DNA from: Rheinheimera soli
GTDB lineage: Bacteria > Pseudomonadota > Gammaproteobacteria > Enterobacterales > Alteromonadaceae
NCBI RefSeq assembly: GCF_021290985.1
Contig: NZ_JAJOYU010000019.1
Location: 1-64,000, forward strand
Length of the DNA stretch: 64,000 nucleotides
Reading direction: 5' to 3'
Under the pieces are notes generated by a model, which saw nothing but the letters and a program-made list of their open reading frames with translations, had not been told where the DNA came from and made no database searches. This document shows positions 8,477 through 17,830 of the stretch, piece by piece; position 1 is the stretch's first letter, and every line of letters starts with the position of its first letter. Position numbers and translations under genes: made by a program.

Positions 8477-10114
8477 TTAAGCTAAACGAAAGTAATTCAC
8501 ATGGCCTGATAAACGGCTAGCGATTTGTTTTAACTCCAAGCTGGATCGGGCGACCTGATCGGCGGCGCTGGCGGTGAGTTCGGTTGCGCCTTTAATTTGC
8601 ATCACATTACGGTTGATGTCTTCGGCCACTATGCTTTGTTGCTCGGCCGCACTGGCAATTTGTTCGTTCATTTGATTTAAAAGATTCACAAAACCTTTGA
8701 TTTTACTGAAGGATTCTAGAGCGCCAGCCGCAAAGTCCACAGTATGACTTGCTTGTTTCTGGCTGCCAGCCATAGCACTGACTGTGGCTTGCACACCGTC
8801 GTGTAGGCGACTAATCATGGCCTGGATCATTTGGGTAGAATCCTGAGTACGGCTGGCTAAAGTACGAACTTCATCCGCCACAACAGCAAAACCCCGACCT
8901 TGCTCACCAGCCCGAGCCGCTTCTATGGCAGCATTCAGTGCCAATAAATTGGTTTGCTCTGCCACACCTCGTATCACCTCCACCACCTGGCCTATTTCAG
9001 CACTTTGGGCTGATAACTGCTCTATCACGCTGGTGGTCTGGCTGACGTCTTTGGATAAAGCTTCGATAGAGGCGATAGTTTTTGCCATCACTTCATCACT
9101 TAATTTCAGATTGGTTTCAGTTTCATTGGTTTTTTGTGCTGCGCTCACTGCATTTTGCGCTACATCAGCCACTGAAGTGCTCATTTCATTCATAGCGGTA
9201 GACACCATTTCTATTTCCTGGTGCTGCAAAATCAACTGATCCGTGGTTTTTTCACTGCTAACAGCCAACTCGTCAGCAGCTTTATCCAAAGCACCTGACG
9301 CCAGTTTTAACTCCACCACTATGCCGGATAACTGCGCTACCATAGCGCGCAAATGATGCAACAAACTGGAGTTATCCTGCTGCTTTAATTCAATTTGAAT
9401 ATCCAGCTCTCCGGCCGCCACTTTACGCACTATCATGGCGGCATATTCAGGCTCTCCACCTAAATGCCCAAGAGTGTGGCGCACTATCCAACTGGCGGCA
9501 GTGATTGCAGCTAACACAGCCACTAAAGTCAAAATACTGATCAGCCAGACTTCCTTGTTATACAACTGTTCAGAGGCAATAAACTCGGTTTCTGCCACCT
9601 GCAATTGCAAGTTCACCAGTTCAGTGATTTTTTCGCTGATAGGGTCGATGCTGTGGTACAAAGGGCCATTAAAGTCCTGCAAAGTGCCACTGATATCACC
9701 ACTTTGTTGCTGCAAAAACAGCACCAGCTGCTTGATATCAGCATCGGCATTTTTAAACAAGACTGCAGCTTGGGTAGCAAGCTGTTGCTCCTGTGTCGTC
9801 AGCGTGGTGGCCATATAATTAGCCCACTCGACAGCAATTTGTTGCTGGGCTTTTTGTACTTGATCCAGCGCCTGCTCTGAGGTTAATAAGCCTGACTGAG
9901 CTTTGTTCACCGCATCAATCACCGAAACCGCATATAAATCCGCAATATTTTTTAAGCCTTTGAGTGGCACCACTCTGTCCAGATAAACAGTTTTTAAGCC
10001 CTGATTCATGCTATTCATTGCAAATAAGCCTGTGGCGGCTAACAACAACATCAGGACTAAAGGGATAGCAAAAAAGAATGACAGACGAGCGGCTAAACCA
10101 AATTTTGTGTTCAT
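8477..10114 (-). CDS. Methyl-accepting chemotaxis protein with 4-helix-bundle sensor
   Basis: Inner-membrane chemoreceptor, 545 aa. Order: TM1 (about residues 10-32), a periplasmic helical domain (about 33-190, 4HB type, rich in Gln and Ala), TM2 (about 192-212), a HAMP region (GGEPEYAAMIVRKVAAGELD), then the long cytoplasmic coiled coil. The signalling tip is canonical ([20 protein letters not shown] then [18 protein letters not shown]). No CheR-binding pentapeptide is seen at the C-terminus. Start supported by GGAG 7 nt upstream. The gene stands alone, 151 bp from the next operon, which carries another chemoreceptor. The ligand is unknown. Confidence 0.92.
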   Translation of the reverse strand: MNTKFGLAARLSFFFAIPLVLMLLLAATGLFAMNSMNQGLKTVYLDRVVPLKGLKNIADLYAVSVIDAVNKAQSGLLTSEQALDQVQKAQQQIAVEWANYMATTLTTQEQQLATQAAVLFKNADADIKQLVLFLQQQSGDISGTLQDFNGPLYHSIDPISEKITELVNLQLQVAETEFIASEQLYNKEVWLISILTLVAVLAAITAASWIVRHTLGHLGGEPEYAAMIVRKVAAGELDIQIELKQQDNSSLLHHLRAMVAQLSGIVVELKLASGALDKAADELAVSSEKTTDQLILQHQEIEMVSTAMNEMSTSVADVAQNAVSAAQKTNETETNLKLSDEVMAKTIASIEALSKDVSQTTSVIEQLSAQSAEIGQVVEVIRGVAEQTNLLALNAAIEAARAGEQGRGFAVVADEVRTLASRTQDSTQMIQAMISRLHDGVQATVSAMAGSQKQASHTVDFAAGALESFSKIKGFVNLLNQMNEQIASAAEQQSIVAEDINRNVMQIKGATELTASAADQVARSSLELKQIASRLSGHVNYFRLA

Positions 10115-10265
10115 AACAGACTCCGATTCCGTTCAGGCGAAAGATGACCCTATGGCTCAGGTGACTCCGGGCGAGCCGCAAGAAAAATTCCATAGTTGGC
10201 ACAAGTTTAGAAGTTGTTTACATTAGCGCAAGAGCAGACTAACCTTTGTAACAAATTAACAAAAC

Positions 10266-10997
10266 TTAATCGGAAACCTGAAGAATTGCAGCAGATCCAG
10301 ATTTAACTTTTTGTAAATGTTGATTAAATTTTTCTATCAGTTGCTGATGCGCTGGTTCACGTCGCAAAGCCAGATGTAAAGTTTTCAATTCAGTGAAGCT
10401 GCTATTGAACTGCACTTTATCTGTCGCCAGCCGCTTTACTTCCGTATCGTGCTCCAGCAAATAGAGTAAAACTCTGCGGTCTATCACCGCCAAATCCAAA
10501 CGGCCCAACGCCACTTTCAGAACATTTTGCCGATCAGATAACGCCAGCTGTGGTTTCAGTTGCCCTCTGTTAATCATCTGATCAACGAGTGTCAAATTGA
10601 CATAATCCTGCACCACTCCCAGTTGAAACTGCGCTAACAAAGCAACATTCAGCTGGCCCAGTGGCTTTGCTGTGGCTTCAACAAAACCCAGTTCACTGAC
10701 ACCAAGGCTATCCGACAGAATAAACTTAGGGTTGTAAGTTTGATACTCAGGAAAATAACCTGAGTACAACCCACCGGCTTTTTCACTGGCTCTTATAGCT
10801 CTGGACCAGGGTAAAAACTCTGTCTGCAACTCCAGTTGCATAGAGGCGAATACTTGCCTGAGCAGCACAGTGGTTTCCCCCTGCTGCTCAAGTTGATGCC
10901 CAGTGTAAGGCGGCCAGTCTAAACTGGCCAACCTGACAGCTTGCTCAGCCTGAACGAACAGAGGCCACAGGCATAACCAGCCAAGGTAGTTCTTCAC
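10266..10997 (-). CDS. Periplasmic solute-binding protein (SBP_bac_3-like)
   Basis: Probable periplasmic binding protein of 243 aa with a signal peptide (cleavage after FVQA) and the family-3 binding fold as judged by LASLDWPPYTG at the mature N-terminus, EFLPWSRAIRASEKAGGLYSG, and the second-lobe segment LGVVQDYVNL. The start is GTG with GAGG upstream. No ABC permease or ATPase is near. It lies 9 bp downstream of a chemoreceptor gene, itself joined to a porin gene, so it more likely feeds or senses than imports. Such stand-alone proteins are common in Alteromonadales-like genomes. Ligand not predictable; amino acids or other small polar molecules are typical of the family. Confidence 0.75.
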   Translation of the reverse strand: MKNYLGWLCLWPLFVQAEQAVRLASLDWPPYTGHQLEQQGETTVLLRQVFASMQLELQTEFLPWSRAIRASEKAGGLYSGYFPEYQTYNPKFILSDSLGVSELGFVEATAKPLGQLNVALLAQFQLGVVQDYVNLTLVDQMINRGQLKPQLALSDRQNVLKVALGRLDLAVIDRRVLLYLLEHDTEVKRLATDKVQFNSSFTELKTLHLALRREPAHQQLIEKFNQHLQKVKSGSAAILQVSD

Positions 10998-11006
10998 TAT
11001 TGTTCC

Positions 11007-13121
11007 TCAGCAGCGCAACTGCGCCAACTGAGCGTCCATGGCTCCGGTAATAGTGTCTATTTCCTTGCTGATTAACAGGTTTTGTTTAGCCAGTTGATGC
11101 AGTGCCTTAGTGGCATCATCTATGGCTGTAATATTGCGGTTAATTTCTTCACTGACCTGATTTTGTTCCTCCGCAGCTGAAGCCACCTGAAAAGCATTAT
11201 CCGCTATGCTGGAAATACCAGCTGTGGCCAAAGAGAGTTTTTCATAGGAGCTTTCAGCTTCCTGTAAAGTACTGGTGACTTTGTCGGTATTGGTATGAAT
11301 TTGTTGTACCGCCGCTGCAACCTGTTGTTGCAACGCATGGATCAGATTTTTAATTTCATCTGTTGAGCTGTGAGTACGGGCTGCTAATGACCGCACTTCA
11401 TCGGCCACCACAGCAAAACCACGGCCCTGTTCACCGGCCCGCGCCGCTTCAATGGCAGCGTTCAGCGCCAATAAGTTGGTTTGTTCGGCTATGGCCTGGA
11501 TCACATCAATAATGCCATTAATTTTCTGGCTGCTTTGCGCCACTTCATTCACGCCCTGACTGGTGTGGCTAAATTCTACAGACACAGTTTTAAACGCCTC
11601 AACCGTATTCTGAAACAAATGATTGGCGTCCGTTAAGGCAGCAAGTGATTCCTGAGCACCTTGCGCAGTGCTGCCCGCCAGATTAGCCACTTCATGTGCA
11701 GTGGCTGACATTTGATGCATAGCAGAAGCCACGTTTTGAATTTCACTGGCCTGAATACTGACAGAGCTATTGGTTTGATCTGTGGTTTTTACCATTTGTT
11801 CTGACTGGTATTGCATCAGCTTAGAGGATTCTTTTAAGTTATTGATCATCGACTTTAATTTGGCAGTGAACAGGTTAAAACCATCCGCCATATCATTTAA
11901 TTCCTGATGCTGACTTTGTTTTAATTGCCGGGTCAGATCGCCTTCAGAGCCTGCCAGTTCTTTCATCAACACACTCATATGCAAAATAGGGGCTGTGGCA
12001 CTTTTTAAACCCAAGGCCATTAACACCACAAAAGCGAGTAGTAGCACCAGACCTAAACCAATCATGCTTTGAGTGGTTTGGGCTGAGTCTGCATTCAGTT
12101 GATCAGCCAGTTGAATCGCCATCGCCAGGGCTGTCGCTTCAGGCACTGCCACCACAACTTTCCAGAGCGACTCTGTACTGTCGAGTTTTATCGGTTGTGT
12201 CACCAGCATGGAATCTTTGTATAAGCTGACGCCCGCCTGTTGCTGCTGCAAATGCGCCGCTAAATCTGCATCAAGCGCTTTAATCGACTGGCCCAGTTGA
12301 TCAGGATATTTGTTACTGGCTACCACCAGGCCATATTTGCTAATCAAATAAAGTTCAGCTTTGCCACCATAGAGTAAATCAGCCTGGGCCTGTAATAAGG
12401 TTTGTAACACAGGCAGGTTTAAATCAACCCCTGACACCCCTCTGAACTGATCCTGAGTCACCACCGGATAAACCAGCGAGGTTAAAAGCACCTGATTGCC
12501 CGGCGTGATTTCCCATAAATAAGGTTCCATCAGGCAGGCTTTTTTGCTGTCACGGCTGCACAAATACCACTCAGCTTCACGCACACCGTATTCATTTTTT
12601 GCATCTTTGTATTTCACGGCCGGATCGGGAGTTTGTACAAATTTGAGCTGGCCTTGCTCACGGATCCAATAAATTTCCATAGAACCGGTTTTAGAGCTGT
12701 GATCATTAGCGATTGAATACTGACTGTCAGCACCATCGTAACCATTGGGTTCAAACTGACCAAATAAAGACGAAATACCAGGGTTGCTACCCAGAATATG
12801 GCCAGCCATCACTTTCACCTGATCACGGCTGTAAGGCGTTTGACCACTGCCCAAAGCTGAGCCGGATAACACTGCCGCAAAATTTTTGGCGGTATCAAAA
12901 TTACGGTCCAGCACTGCGCTGGTTTCCAATGCGGTGCGCTGAGCAGCTTCGGTCAGAATTTGTTCAGCTAAAGTCCGTACCGACTGAGTTAAACGATTTA
13001 CTGCAGACTCATTGCTGCTGGTCATGGAATACCAGCCAATAAAGGCCATGCTGCCAATACTGATCGACAGCAAAACAGCAACACCAAAAGTGAGTTTAAA
13101 ACGTAATGAATTCAACTGCAT
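11007..13121 (-). CDS. Methyl-accepting chemotaxis protein with Cache sensor
   Basis: Chemoreceptor of 704 aa. TM1 is at about residues 8-30; a large periplasmic region (about 31-340) has the double-Cache character ([61 protein letters not shown]). TM2 is near 355-375, then HAMP and the signalling domain with the usual hairpin tip ([20 protein letters not shown]). Cache receptors usually bind amino or organic acids directly. I choose the ATG at 13121, with AGGTGA upstream, rather than the GTG at 13130. It is the middle gene of porin - receptor - binding protein, with 9-bp gaps on both sides, so the three should be co-transcribed and may serve one ligand. Confidence 0.92.
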   Translation of the reverse strand: MQLNSLRFKLTFGVAVLLSISIGSMAFIGWYSMTSSNESAVNRLTQSVRTLAEQILTEAAQRTALETSAVLDRNFDTAKNFAAVLSGSALGSGQTPYSRDQVKVMAGHILGSNPGISSLFGQFEPNGYDGADSQYSIANDHSSKTGSMEIYWIREQGQLKFVQTPDPAVKYKDAKNEYGVREAEWYLCSRDSKKACLMEPYLWEITPGNQVLLTSLVYPVVTQDQFRGVSGVDLNLPVLQTLLQAQADLLYGGKAELYLISKYGLVVASNKYPDQLGQSIKALDADLAAHLQQQQAGVSLYKDSMLVTQPIKLDSTESLWKVVVAVPEATALAMAIQLADQLNADSAQTTQSMIGLGLVLLLAFVVLMALGLKSATAPILHMSVLMKELAGSEGDLTRQLKQSQHQELNDMADGFNLFTAKLKSMINNLKESSKLMQYQSEQMVKTTDQTNSSVSIQASEIQNVASAMHQMSATAHEVANLAGSTAQGAQESLAALTDANHLFQNTVEAFKTVSVEFSHTSQGVNEVAQSSQKINGIIDVIQAIAEQTNLLALNAAIEAARAGEQGRGFAVVADEVRSLAARTHSSTDEIKNLIHALQQQVAAAVQQIHTNTDKVTSTLQEAESSYEKLSLATAGISSIADNAFQVASAAEEQNQVSEEINRNITAIDDATKALHQLAKQNLLISKEIDTITGAMDAQLAQLRC

Positions 13122-13130
13122 AATATTCAC

Positions 13131-13826
13131 CTAAAGCCAATTAAAGGTTTTTGCTACAGACAGCGAAAAAGTGGGTTCGCCTAAATCATCCAGCGCCAGA
13201 TCGGTGTCATCAAAAGCAGCTGTCCATTTTGCGCCTAACCATTCACTGACCAGAGCCACACGCCAGTGATGATAAGTGCCGTCTGTGTCGCGCAAAAATT
13301 TGTCTGTGTCTGTCGAGGTGGATCGATCGCCAGACAGGAGCAGCGTCAGATGGTCAGTCAGTTGAACCGTCTGAGTCAGCATAACGATGTAATGCCCACC
13401 ACCAGCACCAAAATAATCGTTGGCATACCAGTAACTTAGTTTGGTGTTTTCATAAGACACTTTGATGTACGCTTCAGGATAATCAAAAGCACTGCTTTCA
13501 CTGCTGCCATAATAAGTGTAATGCGCCACACCAAAATCCAAAGCCCAGTTGTTACCTAAATCTGTGTAATAACCTGCATAAAAATCCACTTCAAAATCCG
13601 TGTTTTCGACAAAGCTGACGTTCGAGCCCCAGGTTCCGACATACCAACCAGAATCAGATACCCAGTCCAGACTTGGCTGCAAGGCCGGATCATCTTCGGT
13701 TAAAGTAATACCGTTAAATAAATAGTTGGAAGTAAGAGTCACTGTAGAGCTTAAGTTCGCTAGAGCTGCCGGGCTAAGCGCCAGCATAAGCAGAGCGGGA
13801 ACACCGAATTTTTTTGAGAACCGCAT
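13131..13826 (-). CDS. TorF-family putative outer-membrane porin
   Basis: Outer-membrane beta-barrel protein of 231 aa, signal peptide cleaved after SPAALA. The mature start LSSTVTLTSNYLFNGITLTE, with NY.F.GI...DD.PA.Q.SLD..., is the hallmark of the TorF/gcw_chp family (about 220-240 aa). It continues with alternating strands (GWYVGTWGSN, DFEVDFYAGY, LSYWYANDYF) and ends with a C-terminal aromatic strand (VAKTFNWL). GGAG 6 nt before the ATG supports the start. It is the first gene of an operon with a Cache chemoreceptor and a periplasmic binding protein, which suggests uptake of the molecule those two detect. The substrate is unknown. Confidence 0.85.
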   Translation of the reverse strand: MRFSKKFGVPALLMLALSPAALANLSSTVTLTSNYLFNGITLTEDDPALQPSLDWVSDSGWYVGTWGSNVSFVENTDFEVDFYAGYYTDLGNNWALDFGVAHYTYYGSSESSAFDYPEAYIKVSYENTKLSYWYANDYFGAGGGHYIVMLTQTVQLTDHLTLLLSGDRSTSTDTDKFLRDTDGTYHHWRVALVSEWLGAKWTAAFDDTDLALDDLGEPTFSLSVAKTFNWL

Positions 13827-14038
13827 AAGAACTCCAATGCTGATTAAGAATTAAATTCAATCACTTAGATTAAATTCATTGTTCTAGCTTTTAAGGTATA
13901 GCAAGAGTTTCAAAAAAAGCCCGTAGCCTATGCAACTTCCCCCTTTTAGACATAGACATCTAAACACCCAGAAATCTCTTTATTTCGCAGCTAAAATCGG
14001 GTTAACTGGTTCTGAAATCTTTCAGGAGCACAAATCAG

Positions 14039-14320
14039 ATGTTTAAAGTAAATAGTTATTTTGACGGCAAGGTGACATCCATCGCTTTTCAGGGTGAAGC
14101 ATTACCAGCCACTGTAGGGGTAATGGCACCAGGTGAGTACGAATTTGGTACCAGTCAGCATGAAGTTTTAACTGTGATTAGTGGCGCTTTAACCGTATTA
14201 TTGCCGGGCCAGACAGAGTGGCAAAGCTTCAAGAGCGGAGCTGTGTTTGAAGTGCCTGCCCAGGCGAAGTTTCAACTCAAAGTCGAAACCGACACTGCCT
14301 ATCTCTGCACTTATCAATAA
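14039..14320 (+). CDS. ppnP: Pyrimidine/purine nucleoside phosphorylase PpnP
   Basis: Small cupin-fold nucleoside phosphorylase (93 aa; E. coli PpnP/YaiE is 94 aa). It splits ribonucleosides with phosphate into base and ribose 1-phosphate in salvage. Family signatures are [20 protein letters not shown], then [10 protein letters not shown], and the C-terminal [21 protein letters not shown]. Good ribosome site (AGGAG) upstream. A hairpin overlaps the stop codon; the ABC exporter gene follows after 39 bp. Confidence 0.93.
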   Translation: MFKVNSYFDGKVTSIAFQGEALPATVGVMAPGEYEFGTSQHEVLTVISGALTVLLPGQTEWQSFKSGAVFEVPAQAKFQLKVETDTAYLCTYQ

Positions 14321-14343
14321 GGTGTGTATCCGACACGCCTTTT
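14319..14343 (+). terminator. Weak intrinsic terminator overlapping the ppnP stop codon
   Basis: AAGGTGTGT pairs with ACACGCCTT (one G-T pair) around a 5-nt loop, followed by only TTTT. It may reduce read-through from ppnP into the exporter gene. Confidence 0.45.
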
Positions 14344-14359
14344 CAGGGAAAACTGATTT

Positions 14360-16171
14360 ATGCGTGGTATGGGAACAGCAGCTAAAAGAGCAGATGCGCC
14401 TAAACAAACTGAAGCTCTTAATCTAAAGCAAACAGTACAGTATATGTGGCCCTATATCTGGGCCTTTAAAAGCCGGGTGTTATTGGCTGTGGCCGCGCTG
14501 TTGGCCGCTAAAGCTGCCACTTTGTATCTGCCTTATGCCTTAAAACTCATCATAGACGACTTAGATCCCAGCTTAAACTCGGTATTAACTTTGCCGCTGG
14601 CGTTTCTTTTCTTTTACGGTTTCTTAAGGTTTGGCGCAGTTTTTTTTGGTGAAGTGCGGGATGCCTTATTCAGTCGAGTCACTGAACATGCGATGCGTAA
14701 AGTGGGGCTTAGAGTATTTAACCATTTGCACCAGTTGGAACTGAGTTTTCATTTAGACCGCCAAACCGGTGGTATCAGCCGCGATATAGAAAGAGGCACC
14801 AACGGCATCAGTTTTCTGATGCGGTTTTTAATGTTTAATATTGTGCCTACCCTGTTGGAAATACTGCTGGTCGCCGTGATTTTTGCGCTGCTGTTTTCGT
14901 ACTGGTACGCCGTTTTAACTTTTGTTGCTGTCGCTTTGTATGTGGCTTTCACTTTTTATGTTACCGAGTGGCGTAACAAATACATCCGCGAAGCCAATCA
15001 GGCAGACTCTGCCACCAATAGCAGAGCAGTCGACAGCCTGCTGAACTATGAAACCGTCAAATACTTTAATAACGAAGCTTATGAAGAGCGCACCTACGAT
15101 CAGTTTTTAGCCAACTGGGAACAGGCCAAACTAAAAAACCGTATGTCGCTGTTAGCGTTAAACTCAGGTCAGGCGTTGATTATTGCCGTCGCTATTACGC
15201 TGATGATGTGGATGGCAGCACAAGGTGTGCTGGATAAAGAGCTGACGCTGGGCGATTTGGCGATGGTGAATGCCTATATGCTGCAGCTATTCATTCCTTT
15301 GAATTTTTTAGGTTTTGTTTATCGTGAAATCCGCCGCTCTTTAACGGATCTGGAAAATATGCTCGGGCTGCTGAAAAAAGAAGCGCAAATTAAAGATAAA
15401 GCCGATGCACCAGAGCTTCAGTTACAGCAAGGCCGTATTGAATTTAATCAGGTCCAGTTTAGTTATCAGGCTGGCCGCTCTATTCTGAACGGCTTAAGTT
15501 TTGTGGTCGAACCCGGCCAGAAACTGGCTATAGTAGGGGCTTCTGGCGCAGGAAAAAGTACCATAGCCCGGCTTTTATACCGCTTTTACGATATTCAAAA
15601 TGGCAGCATTTGTATTGATGGTCAGGATATTCGTGATGTCACTCAAAGCTCGTTACGCCAAAGCATTGCCATAGTGCCGCAGGATACTGTGCTGTTTAAT
15701 ACCAGCATCAGAGAAAACATTCGCTACGGTAAACCTGATGCCAGCGAAGCTGAAGTGGATCAAGTGATTAAGCTGGCTCATCTGGACAGCTTTATTCAAA
15801 GTTTGCCTCAAGGCGATCAAACCTTAGTGGGTGAGCGTGGTTTAAAAGTATCAGGCGGTGAAAAACAACGTATTGCCATAGCCCGGGTGCTGCTAAAAGG
15901 TTCGTCTATTCTGATATTTGATGAAGCCACTTCAGCGCTGGATTCTCATTCAGAAGCAGCCATCTTAAAAGCTTTACGTGAACTGGCAAAACACCATACC
16001 TCTGTAGTCATAGCTCATCGTTTATCTACTGTGACTGATGCAGACAACATTTTGGTACTGCAACAAGGCGAAGTGGCCGAAGCCGGCACACACCAGCAAT
16101 TGTTGGCTCAGCAAGGGCTCTATGCACAGTTATGGGCCAAACAACAAGAGACAAAACCCAAAACGGAGTAA
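14360..16171 (+). CDS. ABC exporter of the Atm1/heavy-metal tolerance type
   Basis: Fused permease-ATPase half-transporter, 603 aa, working as a homodimer in the inner membrane. N-terminal six-helix domain (about residues 30-330) has features of the Atm1/HMT1 group: FHLDRQTGGISRDIERGTNGI and VDSLLNYETVKYFNNEAYE. The ATPase domain has Walker A GASGAGKST, the Q-loop IVPQDTVLFN, signature VSGGEKQRIAIA, Walker B ILIFDEATSALD and the H-loop IAHRLSTV. Relatives export glutathione-linked metals or sulphur species; the substrate here is not proved. An intrinsic terminator follows at 16216. Confidence 0.9.
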   Translation: MRGMGTAAKRADAPKQTEALNLKQTVQYMWPYIWAFKSRVLLAVAALLAAKAATLYLPYALKLIIDDLDPSLNSVLTLPLAFLFFYGFLRFGAVFFGEVRDALFSRVTEHAMRKVGLRVFNHLHQLELSFHLDRQTGGISRDIERGTNGISFLMRFLMFNIVPTLLEILLVAVIFALLFSYWYAVLTFVAVALYVAFTFYVTEWRNKYIREANQADSATNSRAVDSLLNYETVKYFNNEAYEERTYDQFLANWEQAKLKNRMSLLALNSGQALIIAVAITLMMWMAAQGVLDKELTLGDLAMVNAYMLQLFIPLNFLGFVYREIRRSLTDLENMLGLLKKEAQIKDKADAPELQLQQGRIEFNQVQFSYQAGRSILNGLSFVVEPGQKLAIVGASGAGKSTIARLLYRFYDIQNGSICIDGQDIRDVTQSSLRQSIAIVPQDTVLFNTSIRENIRYGKPDASEAEVDQVIKLAHLDSFIQSLPQGDQTLVGERGLKVSGGEKQRIAIARVLLKGSSILIFDEATSALDSHSEAAILKALRELAKHHTSVVIAHRLSTVTDADNILVLQQGEVAEAGTHQQLLAQQGLYAQLWAKQQETKPKTE

Positions 16172-16215
16172 AGCCTGGTTAAGCAAAAATTAAGATAAGT
16201 TAAGCAGAGTAAATG

Positions 16216-16249
16216 CCGGGTAAAGAGCTGAACCCGGTTTTGTTTTTTT
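16216..16249 (+). terminator. Intrinsic terminator after the Atm1-type exporter
   Basis: CCGGGT pairs with ACCCGG across a 10-nt loop and is followed by TTTTGTTTTTTTG. It separates the exporter from the DUF4397 lipoprotein gene. Confidence 0.75.
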
Positions 16250-16292
16250 GTTCTGATGACGGTATTTATCATCACAGGACAAGAAAACCATT

Positions 16293-17648
16293 ATGTTGTT
16301 ACGTCAGTTTATTTTTCCTATCACCAGCCTGGTGTTACTTAGTGCTTGCGGCGGCAGCAGTTCGTCTGAAGGCAACGATACCTATCCAAGCAGTTATCTG
16401 CAGTTTTATAACGGCTCGGCCAACAGTGCCACCACTACCCTGACCTTAACCGACAGCGATGAGGTTGAAAGTACGCTGGGTTCAGCTCCTTTTGGCGACA
16501 GCACCTCGCTGGTTACAGTAAGCGACGAAAGCTATGATCTGGCCTTCACTTATACCGACAATAGTGGCGATGTTCAGACCGTACTGGAAGATCAGGTCAG
16601 TATGAAGACCAGTCAGAAGACTGTGCTTTTTATGGTGGACAGCTACGAAGCGCCAAAATTACTGAACTTAAGTTTTGTGCGGGATGATGAGCTGGACGAT
16701 CAATTTAAAATTTACTTTGCCAACCTGCTGGCAGAAAACAAAAGCATGGACCTGTATATCAGCAGTTCTACTGAAGATTTTTCTGATGCAGATTTTGTTG
16801 CGACCACAGCTCAGTATGGGTTTAGTGAAGCCATGACTTTTGATAACGGCAACTATATTTTGTATTTAACAGATGCAGGTACTCAGGAGGTTATATTACA
16901 AAGCCCTGTCTATAGCTTTAGCTACGAAACCGAATACATTCTGGCTTTGCGGGATAACGCAGGCCCCCTAAAACGCAAGATTGCGTTGGATGTGATAGGC
17001 AATACTACTACTGTGTACCCGCTTGAAGATGTCAACAGCAATGCTCAGTTTCGCGTATACAACAGCCTGAATGATTTAGATCCAGCCCAGATTTTCGTTG
17101 GCAGTACCAGTGGCACGCCAATTTTTGCCGACTTAGCCGCTGATACCCTGACATCCTATGTCGAAATTCCACATGGCGATTACAGAGTGACCTTAACGGC
17201 AAACGAAGGAGCCAGCCAAATCCCTAATGGTTTATTGACATTAAATCAGGGCCAAAGCAAAAGCCTGGTGTTTTATCGGGATGAAAATGATCAGCCAACT
17301 GTATTAGCCGTCACAGACAGCGACACTCCGCAGGTATACGACTTTGTGTTTAACGTGGTTAACGTGGTACCAGACTTTGCCAACGTCAGCATTTATTTTG
17401 TACCACCAGGCAAGACTATGGAAACTACGGCTTACTACATCAGCAGTATCAATGACGCCACCAGTGCAAGCATCACCTTACCTCTGAACAGCTATACCGT
17501 GTTGTTGGTTCGTAAAGATCTAAACAACAACAAAACCTTGCTGGCTCAGACTGCTGAAATTGAATTTATTCAGGGCAGTACTTACCTGCTGGTGGCAGAA
17601 AAAGACCCGGACACAGAAACAGGTTATAAAATCAGTCTGCAATACTAA
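16293..17648 (+). CDS. Lipoprotein with DUF4397-like repeats
   Basis: Lipoprotein of 451 aa (lipobox LSAC, Cys19, followed by GGSSSSEG). The rest is beta-rich with two or more repeats of the DUF4397 type: a phrase such as QFRVYNSLNDLDPAQIFVG, then FADLAADTLTSYVEIPHGDYRVTLTANE, with matching strands in the N-terminal half and near the C-terminus (LPLNSYTVLLVRKD). Such proteins are found at the cell surface with unknown roles; no enzyme motif is seen. It sits between two terminators (16216 and 17670), so it is monocistronic. Confidence 0.7.
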   Translation: MLLRQFIFPITSLVLLSACGGSSSSEGNDTYPSSYLQFYNGSANSATTTLTLTDSDEVESTLGSAPFGDSTSLVTVSDESYDLAFTYTDNSGDVQTVLEDQVSMKTSQKTVLFMVDSYEAPKLLNLSFVRDDELDDQFKIYFANLLAENKSMDLYISSSTEDFSDADFVATTAQYGFSEAMTFDNGNYILYLTDAGTQEVILQSPVYSFSYETEYILALRDNAGPLKRKIALDVIGNTTTVYPLEDVNSNAQFRVYNSLNDLDPAQIFVGSTSGTPIFADLAADTLTSYVEIPHGDYRVTLTANEGASQIPNGLLTLNQGQSKSLVFYRDENDQPTVLAVTDSDTPQVYDFVFNVVNVVPDFANVSIYFVPPGKTMETTAYYISSINDATSASITLPLNSYTVLLVRKDLNNNKTLLAQTAEIEFIQGSTYLLVAEKDPDTETGYKISLQY

Positions 17649-17669
17649 AAGGCAAACTGACTTTGTGGC

Positions 17670-17698
17670 AAAGACCCGCCTGAGCAACGGGTCTTTTT
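17670..17698 (+). terminator. Intrinsic terminator after the DUF4397 lipoprotein
   Basis: AAAGACCCG pairs with CGGGTCTTT around a 9-nt loop and runs into TTTTTATTTAT. Confidence 0.85.
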
Positions 17699-17830
17699 AT
17701 TTATGTCCAATGCAGGAAGTTCCAATCATGATCGGGCTATCCACCTTACTTTAATCTGGCGTCGCCCTTCCTTGTTATTTGTTTTTCCTTTAAATTAGCG
17801 CCCAGTTGAAATAATAATTTGGAGTACTAC

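Noticed and set aside
10115-10265. Possible c-di-GMP riboswitch before the chemoreceptor gene
   Set aside because: Such riboswitches are common before chemoreceptors, but the conserved GEMM-I core sequences are not present in this 150-bp region.
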